Source: JBKEBX01 sp047974615 (lineage in GTDB: Bacteria; Bacillota; Clostridia; Lachnospirales; CAMZNU01). Taken from it: a stretch of DNA of 6,785 nucleotides. Under the pieces are notes generated by a model. The model ran no database searches. It was not told the DNA's origin and saw only the letters and a list, made by a program, of their open reading frames with translations. Below are positions 1 through 5,756 of the stretch, piece by piece (the first letter of the stretch is position 1; every line of letters starts with the position of its first letter). The translations under genes and the position numbers were made by a program. Location: contig JBKECM010000160.1 of NCBI GenBank assembly GCA_047974615.1, positions 1 through 6,785 on the forward strand, written 5' to 3'.

Positions 1-5
1 TATAA

Positions 6-121
6 TTTTTTTCTTTTTGACTTTATCAGCACCTTCTTTCCTCGCTGATTTTATGCTATCTCACTATTTTCGTGCCATTATCATTAGTAATATTTTTTTC
101 TTTTTGGACTTTTTCAGCACC
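6..121. repeat. imperfect direct repeat pair, ~28 nt
   Basis: Two copies lie at 6-33 and 93-121, offset by 87-88 nt. Each is seven T, one C, five T, then GAC or GGAC, a T-rich stretch and CAGCACC. They differ by one inserted G and one A/T change. On the minus strand each reads GGTGCTGA(T/A)AAAGTC followed by A-rich DNA. The spacer between copies is not obviously repeated. The minus-strand core resembles sequence I associate with the ends of some transposable elements in Clostridia, but that is a weak memory and no transposase is visible. The copies could also be the 3' untranslated tail of a gene left of the window. Confidence 0.6.
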
Positions 122-135
122 CTCCATTTGACTTG

Positions 136-180
136 AACTGCAAAGATATGAGAGAAATCTTTTATCTTTGCAGTTTTTTT
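136..180 (+). terminator. intrinsic terminator of an upstream rightward unit
   Basis: A perfect 12-bp stem (AACTGCAAAGAT at 136-147 with ATCTTTGCAGTT at 164-175) encloses a 16-nt loop and runs into a T tract ending at 180. The left side has no matching A tract, so it works in the rightward direction only. It must end a transcript entering from left of position 1, because no gene in the window precedes it. Confidence 0.85.
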
Positions 181-447
181 ATGGCCTATGATTTGGCATA
201 ATTGCAAAATACAATGAAGCCAATTATACCATTAGGCTTTTCTTCAAAACATAAAAGGGGTCAAAAAATTATCAATCTAAATTTTGATATAGTAATTTTA
301 GAGGTTAGTTAAAGAATAAATTTAAATATTTCAAGTAAATAGTACTAAAATTATTATATGAAAATTATGCAATATGATAGTTTTTATATAATTGTAGATA
401 TGTGTCGTTAAAAATGTAAAATATGTAACGATTTTTAATAAGATATA
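181..447. other. gene-free AT-rich stretch upstream of the reductase promoter
   Basis: No coding frame with a ribosome binding site is seen here. The stretch contains an inverted repeat at 184-237: GCCTA (184-188) with TAGGC (233-237), and inside it an 11-nt arm 194-204 that pairs with 221-231 with one mismatch. A second inverted repeat lies at 405-431 and is listed separately. The middle part (about 240-400) is nearly pure A/T with no supported feature. A TATAAT at 387-392 has no convincing -35. Confidence 0.5.
405..431. promoter_or_regulatory. inverted repeat, candidate operator upstream of the reductase promoter
   Basis: TCGTTA (405-410) and TAACGA (426-431) form a perfect 6-bp inverted repeat separated by 15 nt, about two helical turns centre to centre. 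The right half ends 16 nt before the -35 box of the reductase gene, a typical place for an activator. An overlapping pair, TTAAAAAT (408-415) and ATTTTTAA (431-438), could instead form a hairpin. The binding protein is unknown and no regulator gene is adjacent, so this rests on symmetry and position only. Confidence 0.35.
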
Positions 448-476
448 TTGACAAAAAATACACAACATAATATACT
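448..476 (+). promoter_or_regulatory. SigA-type promoter of the flavin reductase gene
   Basis: A perfect -35 box TTGACA (448-453) is separated by exactly 17 nt from a -10 box TATACT (471-476, five of six consensus bases). Transcription would start near 483, giving a leader of about 30 nt that contains AAGGAGG (503-509). This is the best promoter in the window and agrees with the strongly biased codon use of the gene behind it, suggesting high expression. Confidence 0.85.
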
Positions 477-513
477 ATGTAAGGTGTTAAATACAAACAC
501 ATAAGGAGGAAAT

Positions 514-2427
514 ATGAAAAAATTTATAAACAAAAAAGTTTTATCACTTGTATTAGCTAGTACCTTAATGGCTACTTCTATAGCAAGTTGTTCTACTACA
601 GAAACAACAGAAGGTGATACTTCTCAAGAAACTACTACGGAAACTGAAACTTCTGTAGACGATACGGAAACTGAAACTTCTACAGCTTTATACACAGCTG
701 GTACATATAGTTCAACAGTTACTGGTGCCCATGAAATGACAGTAAATGTAACTGTAACAGAAAACGAAATAACTGATATTACAGTTGACCATCAAGAAAC
801 AGAGGGTGTTGGTGCTCCTGTTGTTGATTCACTTGTAGCTGAAATCCTTGAAATACAAGGTTTAGGTGTTGATACTGTTACAGGTGCAACTTTAACTTCA
901 AATGCTATATATGAAGGTGTTGTTGACTGTTTAACTCAAGCTGGTGCTACTGAAGAAACAATAGCTAGCCTTAATGAAATCAAAAAAGAAGTTGTACAAG
1001 AAGAAGACCTTGAACTTACTGCTGATGTAGTTGTAATCGGTGCTGGTGGTGCTGGTATGGCTGCTGCTGTAACTGCTAATCAAGCTGGTAAATCTGTTAT
1101 CGTTTTAGAAAAAACAAGTCAAATGGGTGGTAACACTATTTTATCTGGTGGTGCATTTAACGCAGTTGATGAAGGTAGTGAAACAGCTATAGCTAATAAC
1201 GATAGCGTTGAATTACACTATAAGCAAACTTATGAAGGTGGAGATATGCAAGGTGATGAAACTCTTGTGCATACACTTACAGATAATGCTTGGGACGGCG
1301 TTCTTTGGTTAAAAGAATTAGGTATGGAATTTTTAGATGGTACTTTTACTGTAACAGGTGGTATGTGGCCTCGTGCTCATAAACCAGTTGAGCCAGAAGG
1401 TACTGGTTTCTTCAAAACATATCAAGAATATATGGACAACAATGAAGGTATAACTATGTTATATAATACAACTGCTAAGGAATTTATAACAGTTGATGGT
1501 GTTGTTACTGGTGTTGTTGCTACTGGTGAAACTGGTAACACTGTAACTGTAACTGCTACTAATGGTGTTGTTTTAGCTTCTGGTGGTTTTGGTCAAAACG
1601 TTGAAATGCGTATGGAAGCTTTAGAGAATTCTGATAAGTGGCCTGCACTTGATGAGTCTGTTCCTAGTACAAATACAAAAGCTATTACTGGTGATGGTAT
1701 TGTTATGGCAGAAGCTGTTGGTGCTAACCTTATCCAAATGGAAAATATTCAATTATTACCTTTAGGTGACCCTGAAACTGGTAGTTTATCTGGTAACATT
1801 GAACACGCTGTTGAAAGTCGTATTTTTATAAATTTAGAAGGTAATCGTTTTGTTAATGAAGCTGGACGTCGTGATGATATGACTTTAGGTTTATTTGAAC
1901 AAACTGACAATACTATGTACATTGTAATGGATAGCGATACTTATCCAGAAGGTAACGAGCTTAACAACTTCGGAGAAAGCATTGATGCTTTAGTTAGTGC
2001 TAGTCGTGCTATTAAAGCTGATACTATTGAAGAGTTAGCTGAATATATGGAAGTTCCTGTTGAAAATTTAGTTGCTTCTGTTGAAGAATACAATAGATAT
2101 TGTATAGGTGGAGATTTGTACGGTGAAACTGATGAGTTTGGTCGTGCTTTATTTGCTGATACTAATGGAGTAAATGATGGTATTAATGATGGACCGTTCT
2201 ATGCTGCTAAACGTGTTCCTACTGTTCATCATACAATGGGTGGTGTACAAATCAATGAAGAAGGTCAAGTTTTAGATACAGAAGGTAATGTAATTAACGG
2301 TTTATTCGCTGCTGGTGAAGTAACAGGTGGCGTTCATGGGACTAACCGTTTAGGTGGTAATGCATTAACTGATACTATCGTTTTCGGTAGAATAGCTGGT
2401 ACTAATGCTTCTAACTTTGAAAGATAA
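514..2427 (+). CDS. extracytoplasmic FMN/FAD lipoprotein reductase (flavocytochrome c / fumarate-urocanate reductase family)
   Basis: This predicted lipoprotein should reduce the C=C bond of a small unsaturated carboxylate on the outer face of the membrane. Residues 1-26 are a signal peptide with lipobox I-A-S-C26. A Thr/Glu/Ser-rich linker spans about 27-58. An FMN-binding domain (about 59-145) carries the flavinylation motif D120-xx-T-G-A-T126, where ApbE would attach FMN to T126. The FAD domain (about 168-637) begins with G176-A-G-G-A-G181 and E199. By comparison with Shewanella Fcc3, R453 (in NEAGRRD) matches the catalytic arginine, H572-H573-T (in VHHTMGG) and R612 (in NRLGGNA) bind substrate, but the Fcc3 His in QxHP is Leu here (QLLP, about 415). 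There is no CxxCH, so no heme domain. The start follows AAGGAGG and gives the signal peptide. The gene is monocistronic, with no apbE or electron-donor gene nearby. The family call is firm; the substrate is unknown. Confidence 0.92.
   Translation: MKKFINKKVLSLVLASTLMATSIASCSTTETTEGDTSQETTTETETSVDDTETETSTALYTAGTYSSTVTGAHEMTVNVTVTENEITDITVDHQETEGVGAPVVDSLVAEILEIQGLGVDTVTGATLTSNAIYEGVVDCLTQAGATEETIASLNEIKKEVVQEEDLELTADVVVIGAGGAGMAAAVTANQAGKSVIVLEKTSQMGGNTILSGGAFNAVDEGSETAIANNDSVELHYKQTYEGGDMQGDETLVHTLTDNAWDGVLWLKELGMEFLDGTFTVTGGMWPRAHKPVEPEGTGFFKTYQEYMDNNEGITMLYNTTAKEFITVDGVVTGVVATGETGNTVTVTATNGVVLASGGFGQNVEMRMEALENSDKWPALDESVPSTNTKAITGDGIVMAEAVGANLIQMENIQLLPLGDPETGSLSGNIEHAVESRIFINLEGNRFVNEAGRRDDMTLGLFEQTDNTMYIVMDSDTYPEGNELNNFGESIDALVSASRAIKADTIEELAEYMEVPVENLVASVEEYNRYCIGGDLYGETDEFGRALFADTNGVNDGINDGPFYAAKRVPTVHHTMGGVQINEEGQVLDTEGNVINGLFAAGEVTGGVHGTNRLGGNALTDTIVFGRIAGTNASNFER
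636..681 (+). repeat. 27-nt in-frame repeat in the lipoprotein linker
   Basis: A 19-nt sequence occurs identically at 636-654 and 663-681, with a 27-nt period. It encodes two copies of T-E-T-E-T-S within the Thr/Glu linker of the reductase. The period is a multiple of three, so copy-number change would lengthen or shorten the spacer between the membrane anchor and the FMN domain without breaking the frame. Confidence 0.75.
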
Positions 2428-2477
2428 TTTAAATTTTTAATATATTGTTGTTATTTTTAAAAAGAAATAAGAATAAT

Positions 2478-2555
2478 AAAAAGTGATAGGTAGAAATTAG
2501 TTCTAATTTCGGCTTAGGCATCGTTGCATTTTGCAATGATGTCTTATCGCTTTTT
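2478..2555 (+). terminator. three-way-junction RNA structure with terminator tail, 3' of the reductase gene
   Basis: An outer stem pairs AAAAAGTGATA (2478-2488) with TATCGCTTTTT (2545-2555), with one G-U pair. Inside it sit two separate hairpins: a perfect 8-bp stem GAAATTAG/CTAATTTC (2493-2500 with 2503-2510, two bases between), and a 13-bp stem (2516-2528 with 2532-2544, two G-U pairs, TTT loop). The second arm stacks directly on the outer stem with no unpaired base. The T tract runs to 2556, so it can terminate the reductase transcript. On the minus strand TATCACTTTTTATT also gives a U-rich tail, so it might act both ways. It is more complex than an ordinary terminator and could stabilise the mRNA 3' end. 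Confidence 0.7.
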
Positions 2556-2575
2556 TAGTTCATTAGAATAAAGTT

Positions 2576-2630
2576 AAAAAAATCACTAGTAAGTTAAGGT
2601 AGCATTTAACCTTAAAACTAGTGATTTTTT
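2576..2630. terminator. bidirectional terminator between convergent genes
   Basis: A perfect 14-bp stem (2577-2590 with 2617-2630, core ATCACTAGT/ACTAGTGAT) is flanked by an A run on the left and a T run on the right, so it ends in a U tract on either strand. A 7-bp inner stem (TTAAGGT 2594-2600 with ACCTTAA 2609-2615) closes the loop. It lies just 12 nt beyond the stop codon of the leftward diguanylate cyclase and backs up the structure behind the rightward reductase. Confidence 0.9.
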
Positions 2631-2642
2631 ATATGGAATAAA

Positions 2643-4802
2643 TTAACTTAATCTATTTCCTTTTATATCGTAGAATATTTTATTTTGCTGAATAATTGCC
2701 TTATTTTTACCTGAACGTTTTGCTTTGTAAAGTGCTTCATCGGCACGTTTAAATATATCTTCAAAGTTTTTGTCGTGATCGTTTTCTAAGGCAACACCTA
2801 GACTTATTGTAATTGAGCCTACTTTTTCAAAAATAAGGCTACTTACAACTTTTCTAGTACGTTCTGCAGTATACATTATATCTTCTTTTGTTGTTGCAGG
2901 TTTAAGTATTAAAAATTCTTCGCCACCCCAACGGAAGAAATATTCATCTTCTTTAACATTCATAATAGATGCTGCAACTTTTGCAAGAACGATATCTCCT
3001 ATATTATGGCCATATGTGTCGTTAATGTTTTTGAAGTTATCTATGTCGATTACTATCATACCAGATATGAAGTCATCATTAAAGATATTATCAAACTCGT
3101 TATTAGTAAGTTTTTTGAAATAATTTCTGTTCCATGCACCTGTCAAAGAGTCTTGATATGCTTGTTTCATAAGCATTTCTTCTTTTTCTTTAACGTTATG
3201 AATATCGTTTATAAATACTTCATAGTAACCATTTACTTCTGTATCATCTTGTATATAATATATTTGTAAACTTGCCCAAAATGAGTCTTTTTCTGATAAT
3301 TTAATTAAATCTTCAGAAAAACAACTACCAATTATATTTGCATAATCAAGTCTTTCAAAGAAAAGGGCATTATTGTTTCTTAAGTAATCATTGTGGATAT
3401 ATGCTTCTGTAAAATGTCTTACATTATTTACATTAAACATAGTTAAAGCATTTCTATTACATTTTATTAAATTTAAATCTGAGTCGAAAACTAAGACAGC
3501 CAAAGGTACTGCGTCATAAACTCTTTTAAGTTTATCAATGTTTTGTCGTAAAATTGCAGATTTTTGCTCTACATTTTTTGTTTGTATGTTTAAATCTCTT
3601 TTAAGATTTGTAATTGACGTTGCTATAAGACCAAGTTCGTCACGTCTACCAACACCAAATATTTTTGTTTCAGTGTTAGTTTGTAAGAAGTCTTGCTTTT
3701 TTAAATCTTTTGAAAGCTTAATGAAAGGATTCAAAATTATAGCGTTTGTTGCACCATTTATTATTCTTGAATATGCATATAAAAATATCATAAAAGCAAA
3801 AAGAACTATTATTATTGTATTCATAGTAAGATGTTCATTTTTACCTGATTCTTTTAAAACCAACCATTTTGTGCCTTCGATAGGGGATAAAGCAATAACA
3901 CTTGCATCGTTTATAAAAGTAAAGGTTTCGTCATCTTCAGTGAAAAAAGAATTACTTACGTCTATTGTGTGTAGGTAGCTTTCAAGAGTTTTACTTGGTA
4001 TTTCATCATATATACTTGAACTTTTTAATGTTGCGATATCTTGCATTGTATCTATTCTATATTTATCATTACTTGATAAAATAATATTACCATTTAGGTC
4101 AATAATGTACTCTGTTTCACTTTCCTTTAAACCTTTTAAGATATCATTAAAAACATTAGTATAATCAATGCCTATTGATATAACACCGAGTACGTTAGAG
4201 TTTTCATCGTATACTTTGTAATTTGTCCAAAGTGCTTTTGTTAAAGTAGTTTTTTCAATATCTGATTTAAAAGTATATGGTAGAACAGATCTCATACATT
4301 CATAGTACCAATCGTTTTCAGGATTAAGGGCAGATAATTCTGAGGTCATAACTATTTCTATTCCACTGTTTGTTTCGTTTAAAGTATATATTTCACCAGA
4401 GTTTTCTACACCAAGCCACATGTTGTGATCTGGGGAGTAGTATAAAAAATCAGTAAAGGCATCAGTTAGTTTTGCTATGTTATTTTCACTTGTTGGATCT
4501 TTAAACCAATTTATAACAGCATCACTTTTAGAAAACTGCTCTAAACTAGTTCGCTCTTTATTTATTTCTACAGTTAAAATAGAAGAATAGCTATCTGCTG
4601 TGCTTGTTGATACACTTGATGCTATAGTTAAAGCTGTAATATCTAATATTATATAAGCAACTATAGATAAAAGGATAGCTATTAAATAGAGCATTATAAT
4701 ATTAGATTTTTTAAATCTTGCTATTAAAGAAGTTTCTTTATTTCTATTTTTTTTAATAGAATCATTAATAAATTTTGTCTCTTCTAATAGATAATTAGCC
4801 AT
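2643..4802 (-). CDS. membrane sensor diguanylate cyclase (Cache-like, HAMP-like, PAS, GGDEF)
   Basis: Predicted to make cyclic di-GMP from two GTP in response to an extracytoplasmic signal. A transmembrane helix at about 33-60 is followed by a ~265-residue external domain (61-325) with dCache-like features: DWYYECM near 164-170 and VYDENSNVLGVISIGIDY near 198-214. A second helix (326-346) leads to a HAMP-like linker (347-405), a coiled segment, a PAS-like domain (about 425-535) and a GGDEF domain (about 548-705). The active site is intact: D586 and D588 in IDIDNF, N594, D603 and GGEEF at 626-630. The product-inhibition site is not canonical: where RxxD is expected, KEDE is found (617-620). 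There is no EAL domain. The start follows a weak GGGG Shine-Dalgarno, 7 nt upstream, and fits the membrane topology. The gene is monocistronic, bounded by terminators on both sides. The ligand is unknown. Confidence 0.93.
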   Translation of the reverse strand: MANYLLEETKFINDSIKKNRNKETSLIARFKKSNIIMLYLIAILLSIVAYIILDITALTIASSVSTSTADSYSSILTVEINKERTSLEQFSKSDAVINWFKDPTSENNIAKLTDAFTDFLYYSPDHNMWLGVENSGEIYTLNETNSGIEIVMTSELSALNPENDWYYECMRSVLPYTFKSDIEKTTLTKALWTNYKVYDENSNVLGVISIGIDYTNVFNDILKGLKESETEYIIDLNGNIILSSNDKYRIDTMQDIATLKSSSIYDEIPSKTLESYLHTIDVSNSFFTEDDETFTFINDASVIALSPIEGTKWLVLKESGKNEHLTMNTIIIVLFAFMIFLYAYSRIINGATNAIILNPFIKLSKDLKKQDFLQTNTETKIFGVGRRDELGLIATSITNLKRDLNIQTKNVEQKSAILRQNIDKLKRVYDAVPLAVLVFDSDLNLIKCNRNALTMFNVNNVRHFTEAYIHNDYLRNNNALFFERLDYANIIGSCFSEDLIKLSEKDSFWASLQIYYIQDDTEVNGYYEVFINDIHNVKEKEEMLMKQAYQDSLTGAWNRNYFKKLTNNEFDNIFNDDFISGMIVIDIDNFKNINDTYGHNIGDIVLAKVAASIMNVKEDEYFFRWGGEEFLILKPATTKEDIMYTAERTRKVVSSLIFEKVGSITISLGVALENDHDKNFEDIFKRADEALYKAKRSGKNKAIIQQNKIFYDIKGNRLS

Positions 4803-4880
4803 CTTGTTACCCCATAATATTATAAAAAAGTTTTATTTTAATATTTTAAAAAATATATATTTATCAATATGTTAATTTTT

Positions 4881-4909
4881 ATTATAACATATTTTTAATA
4901 GCACAACAA
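4881..4909 (-). promoter_or_regulatory. promoter of the diguanylate cyclase gene
   Basis: On the minus strand TTGTTG (4909-4904) is followed after 17 nt by TATAAT (4886-4881), preceded by TG at the extended -10 position (TGTTATAAT). The start would be near 4874, leaving an AT-rich leader of about 70 nt. A 6-bp inverted repeat ATGTTA...TAACAT covers the -10 box and start region and could be a repressor site. No cyclic di-GMP riboswitch was recognised in the leader. Confidence 0.75.
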
Positions 4910-4964
4910 TACTTATTTATCATTATTTTTTAATAAAATACCATAAAAAATTAAATATGAATAT

Positions 4965-5013
4965 AAAAAAATTGCCTATAAGTCATAAAAATGAATTATA
5001 CGCAATTTTTTTT
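4965..5013 (-). terminator. terminator behind the 222-residue gene
   Basis: The outer stem pairs 4965-4975 (AAAAAAATTGC) with 5002-5012. After one C-C mismatch it continues with TATAA/TTATA (4977-4981 with 4996-5000) and TCAT/ATGA (4983-4986 with 4991-4994). Reading leftward it ends in a run of U, 11 nt after the stop codon at 5024-5026. The plus strand also ends in a long T run, so it can work in both directions. It separates this gene from the diguanylate cyclase transcription unit. Confidence 0.85.
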
Positions 5014-5023
5014 ATTTTTTGAA

Positions 5024-5692
5024 TTACATTCTTTCTACAGAAGAAAGAGTAGTCCCTGTTTCACTTGCCCAAGCATCAAATTTATCCATTGTTGCATTGA
5101 AAGTATCTTTTGAAATTTGTGGTAATTCGTCTCCCCACATTTGTTCTGCTTGTTTAAAGCCTTCGATTACAGCATCTCTTAATAACTCGATTTTTTCAGG
5201 GTCGCCACCTGAAATAGCTTTTGCAAAGTCTAATAAACGGTCAGACGTTTTATTAACACCATAGTAACCATCTTCACTAACGTCTTCTTTAGCTTGATCT
5301 ATTGTAGCCTGATCAACTTCTAAAGTTCCATTTTGTAAAGCGTTTTTAAGTGCAATGGCACTATCTTCAGTTGAAGTATAAGAATAATTTGCTGTACCAT
5401 TTTTTTCTGCTTGTTTTTTAAACAATGTGTTAACAAGCTCCATATATTGTTTTGCTTTTTGCTCATGCTCGTTGTAAAGAGCACTTAATTTTTTCTTATC
5501 AATAGTGTAGTCAGTATCTTTTTCAGTAGTTTCAGTATTTTTTTCTACTACAACTGCATCTTCAGTTGTATCATCAACTACTTGAGAAGCGTTTTCAGCT
5601 GCTTCAGTATCTGTGCTTTTAACTTCATCTTTTGAAGTTGCATAAGTTTTTGTCTGGTAACTTGTACCTGTTGTAAGTTTTTGAATATCCAT
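5024..5692 (-). CDS. uncharacterised soluble 222-residue protein, DUF5610-like C-terminus
   Basis: The function is unknown. There is no signal peptide, membrane helix or cysteine. Residues 1-62 are rich in Thr, Glu, Asp and Ser and look disordered. Residues about 65-97 form a charged helix (KKKLSALYNEHEQ onward). The C-terminal part, about 139-208, looks like a folded helical domain with the sequence landmarks YYGVNKTSDR, DFAKAISGGDP, LLRDAV, MWGDELPQIS and KFDAW. I recall similar proteins as 'hypothetical' in motile Lachnospiraceae and a loose resemblance to the DUF5610 domain of gammaproteobacteria. This is memory, not a search. The start follows AGGAGGA about 9-10 nt upstream. It lies 54 nt downstream of the 230-residue gene in the same direction, so co-transcription is possible, but it has its own promoter. 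It is not visibly related to the diguanylate cyclase. Confidence 0.85.
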   Translation of the reverse strand: MDIQKLTTGTSYQTKTYATSKDEVKSTDTEAAENASQVVDDTTEDAVVVEKNTETTEKDTDYTIDKKKLSALYNEHEQKAKQYMELVNTLFKKQAEKNGTANYSYTSTEDSAIALKNALQNGTLEVDQATIDQAKEDVSEDGYYGVNKTSDRLLDFAKAISGGDPEKIELLRDAVIEGFKQAEQMWGDELPQISKDTFNATMDKFDAWASETGTTLSSVERM

Positions 5693-5727
5693 ATTTTTAT
5701 TTCCTCCTTTGAGTTCTTACTTTTATA

Positions 5728-5756
5728 ATTATATCGACAGAAAAATTTAAAACTTA
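5728..5756 (-). promoter_or_regulatory. SigD-like (motility) or SigA promoter of the 222-residue gene
   Basis: On the minus strand TAAG (5756-5753), 15 nt, TCGATAT (5737-5731) differs from the Bacillus SigD pattern TAAA-N15-CCGATAT by one base in each box, with the right spacing. The same place carries a perfect SigA -10 box TATAAT (5733-5728), but no good -35 box is found 16-18 nt before it. The upstream box overlaps the last codons of the 230-residue gene. Either reading places the start near 5721, 14 nt before the ribosome binding site (5707-5702). Confidence 0.5.

Noticed and set aside
1..125. CRISPR array at the left edge
   Set aside because: Only two imperfect T-rich copies are present. 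They are not palindromic, have no regular spacers, and no cas gene is present.
2..136. Reading frame open from the left edge to TGA at 134-136, next to the terminator
   Set aside because: It translates to a Phe/Leu-rich string built from the two copies of the direct repeat and has no recognisable domain. The open frame is explained by the T-rich repeat. It could still be the tail of a gene, but nothing supports it.
514..2427. Heme-binding CxxCH motif, as in Shewanella flavocytochrome c
   Set aside because: The protein has only three cysteines (26, 139, 530) and no CxxCH. Cys26 is the lipidation site.
3006..3978. Two rightward open frames (3006-3269, 3538-3978) inside the diguanylate cyclase gene
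   Set aside because: They are antisense shadows of a gene with an intact catalytic site. They have no ribosome binding site and low-complexity Phe/Ile/Val/Cys-rich translations.
4807..4815. Two-codon mini-frame ATG GGG TAA just before the diguanylate cyclase start (minus strand)
   Set aside because: Its GGGG is more simply the weak Shine-Dalgarno of the main gene. A chance ATG and stop are likely in AT-rich DNA.
4803..4874. Possible cyclic di-GMP riboswitch in the leader of the diguanylate cyclase gene
   Set aside because: The leader is about 70 nt of nearly pure A/T without the conserved helices or G-rich motifs of either cyclic di-GMP riboswitch class.
5019..5264. Rightward open frame opposite the 222-residue gene
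   Set aside because: It is antisense to a gene with good start, promoter and terminator, and it has no ribosome binding site.
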